In this document: positions 47,144-56,761 of the stretch, one piece after another
Layout: every line of letters begins with the position of its first letter
Numbering within the stretch: the first letter of the stretch is position 1
NCBI RefSeq assembly: GCF_035918235.1
Contig: NZ_CP109485.1
Location: 4,898,001 to 4,962,000 of the forward strand
DNA: 64,000 nucleotides
Source of the DNA: Streptomyces sp. NBC_01445
GTDB taxonomy: Bacteria > Actinomycetota > Actinomycetes > Streptomycetales > Streptomycetaceae
Direction of reading: 5' to 3'
The notes under the pieces: generated by a model
The model's input: the letters and a program-made list of their open reading frames with translations, nothing else
Databases searched by the model: none
What the model was told of the DNA's origin: nothing
Position numbers and translations under genes: made by a program

Positions 47144-48250
47144 ATGAGCGTGAGCATCGACATCAGCGGGCTGGCCCCGGAGCGGATCAGCGTCGTGCCC
47201 TCGCCCCTGTCCGAGCTGGGCATGGCGCTGCACGCGCTGGCCGAGCCCGCGCACCACCCGGGGCTCCAGGGCTGGACGACGGCGGTGTCCGCGCGCCTCG
47301 ACCCCGGCCTCGCGGACCGGCTGTGCGAGGCGGACTTCCTGTGGCGGACGACGTTCTCGGACGTGTTCGCGCCGTTCGCCGGGATCCCGGGCCGGGCCGC
47401 CCTGCCCGGCGCCACCCTCGCCGAGGAGCTCGACCTCCTCGACAAGCTGACCGATCGTCAGTTCGTGGACGCGGCACTGGAGTTCACCTGCCAGAACAGC
47501 TACGCGCTGCGCGAGGCCAACCCGCTGGAAGACCCGGACATGCACCGCCGCGCCCTGGACCTCGCGGCCACGCGCGGCCTGCCCCAGGTCCAGTTCACCC
47601 AGCGGCTCCTGGACGACCCGCCCGCGGTGCGCGCCTGGTTCCGAAGGCTCGTGGAGGACTGCGAGGAGGCGTTCTTCGCGGACATCTGGGCCCGCATCCA
47701 CCACCAGCTGGCCGCCGACGCGCGGCACAAGACCGAGCTCCTGAGGCGCAAGGGCCTGGCCGAGGCGCTGACGGCGGTGTCGTCTGTCGTCACGCTCGAC
47801 GAGCCGGCGAACCTGATCACGGTCGACAAGATCACCGTGGGCCGTACGACCACGGAGGACGGCGGCCTCGTTCTCGTGCCGACCAGCCTCGGCTGGCCGC
47901 ACCTCATGGTGCTGCACCGCTTCGGATGGCAGCCCGCGATCACGTATCCCGTCGGCTCACCCGGCCTCACCACACCGGCCACCGTCGAGCAGCTCACGCG
48001 CCGGATGACGGCCCTCGCGCATCCCGTACGCATGCGCCTGTGCCGCCACCTCGCCCGCGGCGCGTACACGACGAGCGAGCTCTCCGACGCGCACGGGATG
48101 ACGGCGCCGGAGATATCCCGGCATCTGACCGTGCTCAAGAAGGCGGGCCTGATCACCACGCGCCGCCGGGGCCGCTATGTCCAGCACCAGCTGGATCTGA
48201 CGGCCGTCGCCCGCCTGGGCAGCGACTTCATCGAGGGCGTACTGCGCTAG
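47144..48250 (+). CDS. DUF5937/ArsR-type winged-helix regulator
   Basis: The 368-residue protein has a long N-terminal ligand-type domain (MSVSIDISGLAPERISVVPS, LCEADFLWRTTFSDVFAPFA) typical of DUF5937 regulators. A C-terminal ArsR helix-turn-helix follows (RRMTALAHPVRMRLCRHLAR, YTTSELSDAHGMTAPEISRH, LTVLKKAGLITTRRRGRYV). No metal-binding Cys cluster is visible, so the ligand is unknown. A palindrome before the gene suggests self-control. An in-frame ATG lies at 47129. Confidence 0.85.
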   Translation: MSVSIDISGLAPERISVVPSPLSELGMALHALAEPAHHPGLQGWTTAVSARLDPGLADRLCEADFLWRTTFSDVFAPFAGIPGRAALPGATLAEELDLLDKLTDRQFVDAALEFTCQNSYALREANPLEDPDMHRRALDLAATRGLPQVQFTQRLLDDPPAVRAWFRRLVEDCEEAFFADIWARIHHQLAADARHKTELLRRKGLAEALTAVSSVVTLDEPANLITVDKITVGRTTTEDGGLVLVPTSLGWPHLMVLHRFGWQPAITYPVGSPGLTTPATVEQLTRRMTALAHPVRMRLCRHLARGAYTTSELSDAHGMTAPEISRHLTVLKKAGLITTRRRGRYVQHQLDLTAVARLGSDFIEGVLR

Positions 48251-48288
48251 GGGCTGTCGTTTGGATCAGGCCCGGCGCGCACGGACCG

Positions 48289-48963
48289 TCAGGCTGCCCC
48301 GCCGCCGGCCCGTACGAGCCCCGTCTCGTAGGCGAGTACGACGACCTGGACGCGGTCGCGCAGGTTCAGCTTGGTGAGGATGCGGCCCACGTGCGTCTTC
48401 ACCGTCGCCTCCGACAGGACGAGCCGGGCGGCGATCTCGCCGTTCGACAGGCCCTGCGCGACGAGGATCATGACCTCGCGCTCGCGCTCGGTCAGCCGGG
48501 CGAGCTCGGCGAGCTGCGGCTCCTTCCCGGAGCTGGGCAGCATCGGCGCGAAGCGGTCGAGCAGCCGCCGCGTCGTCGACGGCGCGACCACCGCGTCGCC
48601 GCTGTGCACGGCCCGGATCGCGGCGAGCAGCTCGCCGGGCGGCACGTCCTTGAGCATGAACCCCGACGCCCCGGCCTTCAGCCCCGAGAAGGCGTACTCG
48701 TCGAGGTCGAACGTCGTCAGGATGAGCACCTTCGGCGGGTTGTCCTCCATGCAGATCCGCCGGGTCGTCTCCACGCCGTCCAGCTTCGGCATGCGGACGT
48801 CCATCAGGACCACGTCGACCGCCGTTCCGCGCAGCACCTCAAGGGCCTCGACCCCGTCGCCCGCCTCGGCGACGACCTCCATGTCCGGCTGGGCGGCGAG
48901 CACCATCCGGAAACCGGTGCGCAGCAGCACCTGGTCGTCGACGAGCATCACGCGGATCGCCAT
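48289..48963 (-). CDS. NarL/LuxR-family response regulator
   Basis: The 224-residue protein has a receiver domain (VDDQ near 8-11, Asp in VLMDVRMPKLDG near 55, Lys in MLKDVPPGE near 105) and a C-terminal LuxR helix-turn-helix (LTEREREVMILVAQGLSNGE, EATVKTHVGRIL). It lies 53 bases downstream of its probable kinase. It resembles regulators of the LiaR/DesR-like group, but its targets are unknown. Confidence 0.95.
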   Translation of the reverse strand: MAIRVMLVDDQVLLRTGFRMVLAAQPDMEVVAEAGDGVEALEVLRGTAVDVVLMDVRMPKLDGVETTRRICMEDNPPKVLILTTFDLDEYAFSGLKAGASGFMLKDVPPGELLAAIRAVHSGDAVVAPSTTRRLLDRFAPMLPSSGKEPQLAELARLTEREREVMILVAQGLSNGEIAARLVLSEATVKTHVGRILTKLNLRDRVQVVVLAYETGLVRAGGGAA

Positions 48964-49016
48964 GAAGGGGGTCCCTTTCGGTACGGTACGAGGTCGGGTT
49001 CGGTACGTGTGCGGCG

Positions 49017-50219
49017 TCAGTGGGCGGGCTTGAGCGGCAGCAGCGCGCTGATCCGGAATCCGCCGCCGGGACGCGGTCCCGCGTCGAGCGTCCCGCCGAC
49101 CATACCGACGCGCTCCCGCATGCCGATGAGCCCGTGCCCGCGGCCGTCGGCGCCCCCGTCCTCGTACAGCTCGTGCGGGGCGCCCTTGCCGTCGTCCTCG
49201 ACGAGCAGGCCGAGGCCGTCGTCGAAGTAGACGAGCCGGACGCTCGCGCCCGCGTTCGCGCCGCCGTGCTTACGGGTGTTGGTGAGCGCCTCCTGCACGA
49301 TGCGGTACGCGGTCAGCTCCACACCGCTGGGCAGCGGGCGCGGGGTGCCCTCGACCTTGAAGTCGACGGGCAGGCCCGCGGTGCGCACCTGCTCTATCAG
49401 CTCGTCGAGCTGCTCGACGTCGGGCTGCGGCACGTACTCGCCGCTCTCCTGGTGCTCACCGGTGCGCAGCACTCCGAGGAGGCGCCGCATCTCGGCGAGC
49501 GCCTGCCGGCCAGTCCCGGAGATCGTCTCCAGGGCCTTCCTGGCCTGCTCGGGAGCGGTGTCCATGACGTACGCGGCGCCGTCCGCCTGCACCACCATCA
49601 CCGACACGTTGTGCGCGACGACGTCGTGCAGTTCGCGTGCGATCCGGGCCCGCTCGGCGGCGACCGCGACCTTCGACTGGGCCTCGCGCTCCGTCTCCAG
49701 ACGGGCGGCGCGCTCCTCCAGCTGCGCCAGGTAGGCGCGGCGCGTGCGGACGGAGTCACCGAGCACCCAGGCGAGGGCGAACGGCACCATCTGGAAGATG
49801 GTGATCAGCACGTTGCCCGCGCTGCTCGTCTCGTGCATCGGCCAGCGCAGCTGCGAGAGCGGCGCCGCGCACAGGCCTCCGACGAGCGCGAATCTGGACG
49901 CCCAGCGGGGGCTGTCCGCCGCCACGGTGTAGATGATCACCAGCATCGCGAAGTCGGCCGGCTGCACGCGGACGTTCGCGACGAGCTGGAAGACGCCCAC
50001 GACGGCGATGAGGATCAGCATCCGCTCGGGAACACGCCTGCGCAGGGCGACGGCCAGGCTCAGCGCCAGGACGACGGGGACGCCCAGGAGGCGGGCGTCG
50101 CCCTGCATGTCCTGCTGTCCCGCGACCAGACTCATGCCGGAGACCCCGAGGAGGACGACGGCCCAGAAGCTGTCGACCCACGTCGGGTGTCGGCGGAAGA
50201 AGTCGTAGAGGCGCTGCAC
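49017..50219 (-). CDS. NarL-type sensor histidine kinase
   Basis: The 400-residue protein has five or so membrane helices in the first 155 residues, a coiled linker (LAQLEERAARLETEREAQSK), and the HisKA_3 box (ERARIARELHDVVAHNVSVM). The HATPase domain follows (YRIVQEALTNTRKHGGANAG, GHGLIGMRERVGMVGG) and ends normally. It starts at GTG. It forms a two-component pair with the downstream response regulator. Confidence 0.94.
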   Translation of the reverse strand: MQRLYDFFRRHPTWVDSFWAVVLLGVSGMSLVAGQQDMQGDARLLGVPVVLALSLAVALRRRVPERMLILIAVVGVFQLVANVRVQPADFAMLVIIYTVAADSPRWASRFALVGGLCAAPLSQLRWPMHETSSAGNVLITIFQMVPFALAWVLGDSVRTRRAYLAQLEERAARLETEREAQSKVAVAAERARIARELHDVVAHNVSVMVVQADGAAYVMDTAPEQARKALETISGTGRQALAEMRRLLGVLRTGEHQESGEYVPQPDVEQLDELIEQVRTAGLPVDFKVEGTPRPLPSGVELTAYRIVQEALTNTRKHGGANAGASVRLVYFDDGLGLLVEDDGKGAPHELYEDGGADGRGHGLIGMRERVGMVGGTLDAGPRPGGGFRISALLPLKPAH

Positions 50220-50337
50220 GTAACCCAGCGTAAAGAAGCGTGCAGTGTGCAGGGGTCAACCGGAGGTTCGATCCGAGTGCCACCGGCGTACTCCCCAAGG
50301 TGGAGGCCGCCCCCTTCTCCGCGCCTAGCCTTTCCCT

Positions 50338-51363
50338 GTGACGAACGAGCAGTGGGGTGCGGGGCGCGGGTGGCGCGAGGCGACGGAGGAGGCGCTGTAC
50401 GGGCCCTGCGGCTTCTATCGCAGGCCCGAGGGACCCGCGGGGCATTTCCGCACTTCGGTGCATGCGTCGCCGTTGTTCGCCGGGGCCGTCGCGCGGCTTC
50501 TGTGCCGGGTGGACGAGGTGCTCGGGGCCCCGCCGGAGCTCGCCTTCGTCGACATGGGCGCGGGCCGCGGCGAGCTGGTGACGGGCGTCCTGGGGGCGCT
50601 GCCCGCCGACGTGGCGGCCCGCACGCGCGCGTACGCGGTGGAGCGGGCGGAGCGTCCCGCCGGCCTCGACCACCGCATCGAGTGGTGCGCACACCCCCCG
50701 AAGGGGGTCACCGGACTCCTCTTCGCGAACGAGTGGCTCGACAACGTCCCCCTGGACGTCGTCGAGGCCGACGCCTCCGGAGAGGCGCGCCACGTCCTCG
50801 TACACCAGGACGGGACCGAGGAGCTCGGGGAGCCCATGGGCGACGGTCCGGAGGCGGACTGGCTGGCCCGGTGGTGGCCGCTCGCCGGTGAACCGGGGCT
50901 CCGCGCGGAGATCGGCCTCCCCAGGGACACCGCCTGGGCCGCGGCCGCGGGGACGCTGGAGCGCGGCGTGGCGGTCGCCGTCGACTACGCGCACTCCCGG
51001 GATGCCCGGCCGCCCTTCGGGACGCTCACGGGCTTCCGTGAGGGCCGTGAGACCCCGCCGGTGCCGGACGGCTCGTGCGACATCACGGCCCATGTGGCGC
51101 TCGACGCGTGCGCGCTCCCGGGCGCCCTGATCCTCACGCAGCGCGCGGCCCTGCACGCTCTCGGGGTGAGCGGTGGCCGTCCTCCGCTGTCGCTCGCCGC
51201 CGGCGATCCGGCGGCCTACGTGCGGGCCCTCTCCGGAGCCGGCGAGGCCGCCGAGCTGACCGCTGCGGGCGGGCTCGGCGACTTCGGGTGGCTGGTGCAG
51301 CCGGTGGGCGTACGGGCGCGGGACCTGCTACTTGTCGATGTCGCCGACGACGAAGAACAGTGA
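50338..51363 (+). CDS. MidA/NDUFAF7-family SAM-dependent methyltransferase
   Basis: The 341-residue protein matches the MidA/NDUFAF7 pattern: [20 protein letters not shown] with [16 protein letters not shown] (the family's GYY..G.DF.TSPE-type region), SAM loop [12 protein letters not shown] at about residues 70-81, [20 protein letters not shown] and [20 protein letters not shown]. In mitochondria NDUFAF7 dimethylates an arginine of NDUFS2, the NuoD counterpart of complex I. Here the gene converges on a nuoD gene, with 36 bases of overlap between their 3' ends. It starts at GTG. Confidence 0.88.
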   Translation: MTNEQWGAGRGWREATEEALYGPCGFYRRPEGPAGHFRTSVHASPLFAGAVARLLCRVDEVLGAPPELAFVDMGAGRGELVTGVLGALPADVAARTRAYAVERAERPAGLDHRIEWCAHPPKGVTGLLFANEWLDNVPLDVVEADASGEARHVLVHQDGTEELGEPMGDGPEADWLARWWPLAGEPGLRAEIGLPRDTAWAAAAGTLERGVAVAVDYAHSRDARPPFGTLTGFREGRETPPVPDGSCDITAHVALDACALPGALILTQRAALHALGVSGGRPPLSLAAGDPAAYVRALSGAGEAAELTAAGGLGDFGWLVQPVGVRARDLLLVDVADDEEQ

Positions 51364-52479
51364 CCCGAGGATCGCCACCATGTCCGAGACGAGCGTGCCG
51401 GGCAGCAGCTCGGTGAGCGCCTGGATGTTGTTGTACGAGGCGGACCGCAGCTTGAGCCGGTACGGCGTCTTCTCGCCCTTGCTGACCAGGTAGTAGCCGT
51501 TGATCCCCAGCGGGTTCTCGGTCCACGCGTACGTGTGTCCCTCGGGCGCCTTGAGTACCTTCGGGAGGCGCTGGTTGACGGGGCCGGGCGGCAGCTCGGC
51601 GAGCCGGTCCAGGCAGGCGTCGGCGAGGTCCAGGGCGTTGTGGGTCTGCTCCAGGAGGACCTCGAAGCGGGCCAGGCAGTCGCCCTCGCTGCGCGTGACG
51701 ACCTTCAGGGTGTCCTGGAGCTCCCCGTACGCGAGGTACGGCTCGTCGCGGCGCAGGTCGAAGTCGACTCCGGAGGCGCGAGCGATCGGACCGCTCACTC
51801 CGTAGGAGTGCACCGCCTCCGGGGACAGCACGCCCACGTCGCGCGTGCGGCCGCGGAAGATCTCGTTGCCGAGGACCAGGTCGTCGTACACGCCCATGCG
51901 CGAGCGGACCGAGGCGACCGCCTCACGCGCGCGGGTGGTCCAGCCGGCCGGGACGTCCTCCTTGAGGCCGCCGACGCGGTTGAACATGTAGTGCATGCGG
52001 CCGCCGGACATCTCCTCCATGACGTTCTGGAGTTCCTCGCGCTCCCGGAAGGCATAGAACACCGGGGTGATTCCGCCCAGTTCGAGCGGGTACGAACCAA
52101 GGAACATCAAATGGTTGAGGACCCGGTTCAGCTCCGCGAGCAGGGTGCGCAGCCACACCGCGCGCTCAGGGACCTCCATGCCGAGCATCCGCTCGACGGC
52201 GAGGACGACCCCGAGTTCGCTCGAGAAGGCGGAGAGCCAGTCGTGGCGGTTGGCCAGCATCACGATCTGCCGGTAGTCGCGGGCCTCGAAGAGCTTCTCC
52301 GCGCCGCGGTGCATATAGCCGATGACCGGCTCGGCCTGCTGGATGCGCTCGCCGTCGAGGACGAGGCGCAGGCGCAGCACCCCGTGCGTGGACGGGTGCT
52401 GCGGGCCGATGTTGAGCACCATGTCGGTGGTCTCGGCCGCGCCGCCGATGCCGACCGTCGTCTCCGTCGTGGGCGTCAT
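51328..52479 (-). CDS. Isolated NuoD-like subunit of complex I (NuoD2)
   Basis: The 383-residue protein is NuoD-like: [80 protein letters not shown] and the end [18 protein letters not shown]. No other nuo gene is near, so it resembles the second, isolated nuoD of Streptomyces. Arg58 in HRGAEK aligns with the NDUFAF7-methylated Arg of NDUFS2. Where the quinone-contacting Tyr is expected (R-x-D-Y) there is Trp81 (RHDWLSAF), and the region before the C-terminus is shorter than in standard NuoD. It may serve a variant complex. Confidence 0.9.
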   Translation of the reverse strand: MTPTTETTVGIGGAAETTDMVLNIGPQHPSTHGVLRLRLVLDGERIQQAEPVIGYMHRGAEKLFEARDYRQIVMLANRHDWLSAFSSELGVVLAVERMLGMEVPERAVWLRTLLAELNRVLNHLMFLGSYPLELGGITPVFYAFREREELQNVMEEMSGGRMHYMFNRVGGLKEDVPAGWTTRAREAVASVRSRMGVYDDLVLGNEIFRGRTRDVGVLSPEAVHSYGVSGPIARASGVDFDLRRDEPYLAYGELQDTLKVVTRSEGDCLARFEVLLEQTHNALDLADACLDRLAELPPGPVNQRLPKVLKAPEGHTYAWTENPLGINGYYLVSKGEKTPYRLKLRSASYNNIQALTELLPGTLVSDMVAILGSLFFVVGDIDK

Positions 52480-52510
52480 GGGAACAGTGTCTCGTACGTA
52501 GGGTGGGTGC

Positions 52511-53026
52511 ATGGAAACGGGGACTGAGGGGACGGCGGTTCCGAAGGCGGGAGCCGGGGCGGAGGAGCCGGTGTGGACCGGGCTTCCCAGAGGTCTGCTG
52601 AAGGTGCGCAGGCTGCTGCTCGTGCTGTGGCTGGTGCCGCTGACGGTGGCGGTGGGGGTGCTGCTCGGGGTGTTCGCCGGCGGCGTGTGGGCGGCGTTCG
52701 CGCTGCTGCCGCTCGCCGGACTGCTGTGGGGATGGCCGATGCTCGGGCGCAACTGGCGTTCGTGGCGCTACGCCGAGCGCGCCGACGACCTGCTGATCAG
52801 CCGGGGCGTCCTGTGGCGTGAGGAAACGATCGTGCCGTACGGGCGCATGCAGCTCGTCGAGGTCACGTCCGGGCCGCTCGAGCGGAAGTTCGGACTCGCG
52901 AGCCTTCAGCTGCACACGGCGGCCGCGGCAACCGACGCCACGATCCCCGGCCTGACGCCCGCCGAGGCCGAGCGCCTGCGCGACCGGCTCACCGAACTCG
53001 GCGAGGCCCGATCGGCGGGGCTGTGA
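52511..53026 (+). CDS. Bacterial PH-domain membrane protein (YdbS-like)
   Basis: The 171-residue protein has two membrane helices ([20 protein letters not shown] and [16 protein letters not shown]), then a bPH2 domain ([60 protein letters not shown]). It overlaps the next gene by four bases (GTGA), as in the B. subtilis ydbS-ydbT pair. Only 31 bases separate its start from the divergent nuoD start. Confidence 0.9.
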   Translation: METGTEGTAVPKAGAGAEEPVWTGLPRGLLKVRRLLLVLWLVPLTVAVGVLLGVFAGGVWAAFALLPLAGLLWGWPMLGRNWRSWRYAERADDLLISRGVLWREETIVPYGRMQLVEVTSGPLERKFGLASLQLHTAAAATDATIPGLTPAEAERLRDRLTELGEARSAGL

Positions 53027-54369
53027 CGGCCCCGGACGTCCACGCGGACGTGCGGGACCAGGACGCGACCGCCGAGGCGCCGGAGCGGCGCCTGCACCCG
53101 GTCACCCCGCTGCGCCGCGCCTGGGCGCCCGTCGCGATCGTCCTCGGCTGGGCGGTCCATGACCTGAACGAGGCGCAGCGCCGGCTCGCCCAGCTCACCG
53201 CGACCACCCTCCTCATCGGCATCGCCGTACTGATCCCGGCCGCCGCCCTCTACGGGTTCCTGACCTGGTGGTTCACGCACTTCTCCGTCACGGACACCGA
53301 ACTGCGCATCCGTACGGGCCTGTTGTTCCGCCGCACCGCCCACATCCGGCTCGACCGGATCCAGGCCGTGGACGTCACCCAGCCGCTGCTCGCCCGCTTC
53401 GCGGGCGTCGCCAAGCTCAAACTGGACGTCGTCGGCGCGGACAAGAAGGACGAACTCGCCTATCTCGGTGAGCGGGAGGCCCGCGAGCTGCGCGCCGAAC
53501 TGCTCGCCCGCGCCGCCGGGTTCGCGCCCGAGACCGTGCGGGACGTCGGCGAGGCACCCGCCGAGCAGATCCTGCACGTGCCGCCCCGCATGCTCGCCGT
53601 CGCGCTCCTGCTCACCGGCGGGCCCTGGGCGATGCTGCTCGCCGCGTTCGTCGTGCCGACCCTGCTGTGGTTCGCCACCCACAACCTGTGGACGGTGCTC
53701 GCGGTGGCCATCCCGCTCGTGGGCGGCGCGGGCACGAACAGCGTGGGCCGCTTCATCAAGGAGTACGACTGGACGGTGGGCGAGTCGCCGGACGGCCTGC
53801 GCATCGACCACGGTCTCCTCGACCGCGACCACGAGACGGTGCCGCCGGGGCGGGTGCAGACCGTTCGGATCGTGGAGCCCCTTCTGTGGCGGCGGCGCGG
53901 CTGGGTGCGTGTGGAGCTGGCCGTGGCCGGCTCGTCGAACTCCGTGCTCGTGCCGGTCGCGCCGCGCGAGGTCGCCCAGGGCGTGGTGGAGCGGGTGCTT
54001 CCGGGGGTGACGGTGCCCGGTGCGGAGGCGTTCACCCGGCCGCCGAAGCGCTCGGCGTGGTGCATGCCGGTGTGGTGGCGGGGCAACGGGCTCGCGACGA
54101 CCGACGCCGTGTTCGCGTCCCGGCACGGACTGGTGCGGCGGCGGCTCGCGCTGGTGCCGCACGCGAAGGTGCAGAGTGTGCGGCTCACACAAGGGCCCTG
54201 GGAGCGGTTCCGGGGCGTGGCCGACGTCCATGTGGACACGGGCGCCGACAAGACGGTGACGGCCCGGCTGCGGGACGCCGGGGAGGCGGCGGAACTCCTG
54301 CGCTCCCAGGCCGACCGCTCACGCACGGGACGGAAGGTGGCACGACCGGACCGCTGGATGGCTTCGTGA
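53023..54369 (+). CDS. Bacterial PH-domain membrane protein (YdbT-like)
   Basis: The 448-residue protein has several membrane helices and repeated bPH2 domains: HFSVTDTELRIRTGLLFRRT with HIRLDRIQAVDVTQPLLARF, then GRVQTVRIVEPLLWRRRGWV, and a third copy at FASRHGLVRRRLALVPHAKV with QSVRLTQGPWERFRGVADVH. The three repeats suggest a multi-domain assembly at the membrane with the upstream partner. Role unknown. Confidence 0.92.
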   Translation: MTAPDVHADVRDQDATAEAPERRLHPVTPLRRAWAPVAIVLGWAVHDLNEAQRRLAQLTATTLLIGIAVLIPAAALYGFLTWWFTHFSVTDTELRIRTGLLFRRTAHIRLDRIQAVDVTQPLLARFAGVAKLKLDVVGADKKDELAYLGEREARELRAELLARAAGFAPETVRDVGEAPAEQILHVPPRMLAVALLLTGGPWAMLLAAFVVPTLLWFATHNLWTVLAVAIPLVGGAGTNSVGRFIKEYDWTVGESPDGLRIDHGLLDRDHETVPPGRVQTVRIVEPLLWRRRGWVRVELAVAGSSNSVLVPVAPREVAQGVVERVLPGVTVPGAEAFTRPPKRSAWCMPVWWRGNGLATTDAVFASRHGLVRRRLALVPHAKVQSVRLTQGPWERFRGVADVHVDTGADKTVTARLRDAGEAAELLRSQADRSRTGRKVARPDRWMAS

Positions 54370-54387
54370 GGGCGACGGCATGACGAT

Positions 54388-54426
54388 GGGGCGGGCCTCG
54401 GTGTGTGACACACCGAGGCCCGCCCC
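54388..54426. terminator. Strong bidirectional terminator
   Basis: An 18-bp perfect stem (GGGGCGGGCCTCGGTGTG with its complement) closes on a TGA loop, between the convergent genes ending at 54369 and 54485. Confidence 0.9.
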
Positions 54427-54484
54427 GTTCACGTCGTACGTGCTGATGTCTCCGTCGCCGGAACCACGTCCCCGCCGCCGGAAC

Positions 54485-55534
54485 TTACGCCCGCATCGCC
54501 GATCGCAGCTCCGCGACGTCGATCTGTTCCGTCTCGTCGTGCGCGGTCAGGTCGATGACCTGGCTGACGCCCTCGCCCGTGGTCGTGGCGTCGGCCTGCT
54601 TGAACTCGGCCTCCGCGTCCGCCTTGTGGAGCGCGAGCGCCTCCTCGCCGACGACGTCCGCGAGATCCGTGTTCTGCACGGCCTCCAGGGCCGCGGGCGC
54701 CACGCCCTTCGTACCGAAGAAGTCGAATCCGCCCTCGACCAGGGGCCGCCGCACCGCCGCGGGCGGCACGACCGCCGCCGCGGCCGGGACGGTGAAGTGA
54801 CCGGGGACGCCGGACGGCAGGGCGGCCACGTGCTGGTGCTCCTGTGCTCGGGCCGCCTCGGGCTTCCCCTGCGGCTCACCGCCCTCGGGTACCTCGGCCT
54901 TCGGGCCTTCGCCCCGCGGAAGGTTCGCGGCGCGCGCCATGCGGTCGAGCGCGGCGTTGGCCCGCAGATAGAGCACCGGGGACGTCACCGGGGCGCCGGC
55001 CGACGTGGCGCGCTGCGCCGGGACCAGCTCGGCGCCGGGTGCCGGGGAGACGGCCGCGGGCAGCGCACGCGCCGGGGCCGAGGCCTCTATCGCGAGCTGC
55101 CTGCGGCCCTCCAGGGCGGTGGCCCGCTCCGTCTCCGCGGTCGCGTAGCGCCGCAGCAGAGCCGCGTGCTCGTTGCGCAGGGCCGCCAGCTCCGTGCGCT
55201 TGCCGCGCAGCTTCGCCTCCATCTTGAAGCGCAGCTCACGCGACTCCTCGAGGTCGGTCTCGAGTTCGGCGACCCGTTCGTCGTGGCGCCACTCGTCGCT
55301 CGCCCGCGCCCGGTTCAGCTCGGCGACGCGCTTGCCCGCGAGCCGGTCCCAGCGGCGCATGACGACCGCGCCCACCACGGCGGCGCAGGCGGCGGCACCG
55401 GCCAGAGCGCGCAGCACGAGGGGCTCCGCGGTCAGCCAGGCGCCGGCCGCGCAGACGAGCGGGACGCCTGCGATCGCCGAGGGGGGAAGCAGCCTGTGCA
55501 GGGGTGGGGAATGGCGGTGACGTCCACGTGGCAT
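54485..55534 (-). CDS. Membrane protein with coiled coil
   Basis: The 349-residue protein has two hydrophobic segments at about residues 18-60 (AIAGVPLVCAAGAWLTAEPL, ALAGAAACAAVVGAVVM). A long charged coiled coil follows (about 65-150: WRHDERVAELETDLEESREL, KMEAKLRGKRTELAALRNEH), then a Pro/Ala-rich region and an acidic C-terminus (EGVSQVIDLTAHDETEQIDV). It resembles conserved Streptomyces membrane proteins of unknown role. The ATG at 55534 has no clear RBS. Confidence 0.78.
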   Translation of the reverse strand: MPRGRHRHSPPLHRLLPPSAIAGVPLVCAAGAWLTAEPLVLRALAGAAACAAVVGAVVMRRWDRLAGKRVAELNRARASDEWRHDERVAELETDLEESRELRFKMEAKLRGKRTELAALRNEHAALLRRYATAETERATALEGRRQLAIEASAPARALPAAVSPAPGAELVPAQRATSAGAPVTSPVLYLRANAALDRMARAANLPRGEGPKAEVPEGGEPQGKPEAARAQEHQHVAALPSGVPGHFTVPAAAAVVPPAAVRRPLVEGGFDFFGTKGVAPAALEAVQNTDLADVVGEEALALHKADAEAEFKQADATTTGEGVSQVIDLTAHDETEQIDVAELRSAMRA

Positions 55535-55664
55535 GGCCAGAAACTTACCGCGCGTAGGCGAATCGTGGTGCCCCGGCAGCCAAAATCCCGTGGTCTTCTG
55601 TCCGGTCACTCCCATATCACCCCTGCACTCGGCGCCTTTGCCGATCAGTTCCTCCGCGGACCGT

Positions 55665-56642
55665 TCAGTTCTTCAGGAGGCCCTTCGACTGGAGATACTC
55701 CTTGGCCACATCGGCTTCCTTCTGGCGCTCCGCGTCGACCTTCCGGTTGAGCTCGACGAGATCGTCGGTCGTCAGCGTCTTGGTCAGCTTCCCGAGTGCG
55801 GCGGCTATCTCCTTGTCGCCCGCGTCCTTGGTGTTCACGACCGGAACGATGTTGTCCGCGTTCTGGAGCTTCTTGTCGTCCTCCAGGAGCACCAGGCCGA
55901 AGTTCTTCAGCGTGGCGTCCGTGGTGGTCGTCAGGACCAGCTGGTCCTCACCGTTCTTGACGGCCTGCTTGGCCTGCGTGGTGCCGACGCCCTTGGGGTC
56001 GATCCCGCTGATCTTGATGCCGTACGTCTTCTCGAGACCCGGGGCGCAGAAGGGCCGCTTCTCGCATTCGTCACCGGCCGCGATCTTGACCTTCTGGCCG
56101 GACTTGCCGAGGTCCGAAAGGGTCTTGAGGCTGTGCTGCTTCGCGTAATCCGCGCTCACCGCGAAGGCGTTCTGGTCGACGGCCTCTCCGGCGTCCAGCA
56201 CGGTCAGTCCCTCAGGCCCGGCGAGTCCGCGCAGCGCGGTGACCGTCGCATCAAGATCACTTGAGGCGACGGGCTTGGCGTCCGCGCCGTTCTTCTTGAG
56301 ATTGAGGAATTCCGCGAGCGTCGCCGCGTATTCGGGAACGACATCGATCGCGCCCTTGGCGAGCTGGGGCTCGTAGATCTCGCGGTTCTCGACGGTCTTG
56401 ACCGAGGCGGAGTATCCGGCGTCGGCGAGAACCTGCTTGTAGAGCTCCGCCATCACCTTCGACTCGGTGAACCCGGCGGCGCCGACGACGACCGTGCCCT
56501 TCTTGCCGCTCCCCGCCGAGTCGGAGCCGGCCTTGTCGCTCTTGCCGCCCTCCAGGCTGCCCCCGCCGCACGCGGTGAGTCCGGTGGTGAGCGCGCCGAC
56601 GGCGACCGCCGCCACGGCGATCCGTCGCGTTCTGCTGTTCAT
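55665..56642 (-). CDS. OpuC/ProX-type osmoprotectant-binding lipoprotein
   Basis: The 325-residue precursor has a lipobox LTAC at Cys25 and a Gly/Ser-rich spacer. A type F binding-protein fold follows: GTVVVGAAGFTESKVMAELY, NREIYEPQLAKGAIDVVPEY, AATLAEFL and DQLVLTTTTDATLKNFGLVL. It binds choline, glycine betaine or similar compounds for the permeases encoded upstream. A 119-base gap separates it from them. Cys residues in DECEKRPFC could form a disulfide. Confidence 0.92.
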   Translation of the reverse strand: MNSRTRRIAVAAVAVGALTTGLTACGGGSLEGGKSDKAGSDSAGSGKKGTVVVGAAGFTESKVMAELYKQVLADAGYSASVKTVENREIYEPQLAKGAIDVVPEYAATLAEFLNLKKNGADAKPVASSDLDATVTALRGLAGPEGLTVLDAGEAVDQNAFAVSADYAKQHSLKTLSDLGKSGQKVKIAAGDECEKRPFCAPGLEKTYGIKISGIDPKGVGTTQAKQAVKNGEDQLVLTTTTDATLKNFGLVLLEDDKKLQNADNIVPVVNTKDAGDKEIAAALGKLTKTLTTDDLVELNRKVDAERQKEADVAKEYLQSKGLLKN

Positions 56643-56761
56643 CGTTGTCCACCCAATCGAAAGCCGGAATGATCGAAAAGCCGTAACGAGATATCAAGTT
56701 GGCGTCCCGCCCGCCGGGGCGCCCGTCGGGGTTCAGCCCGCCGCGCCGCACCCGCCGGGAT

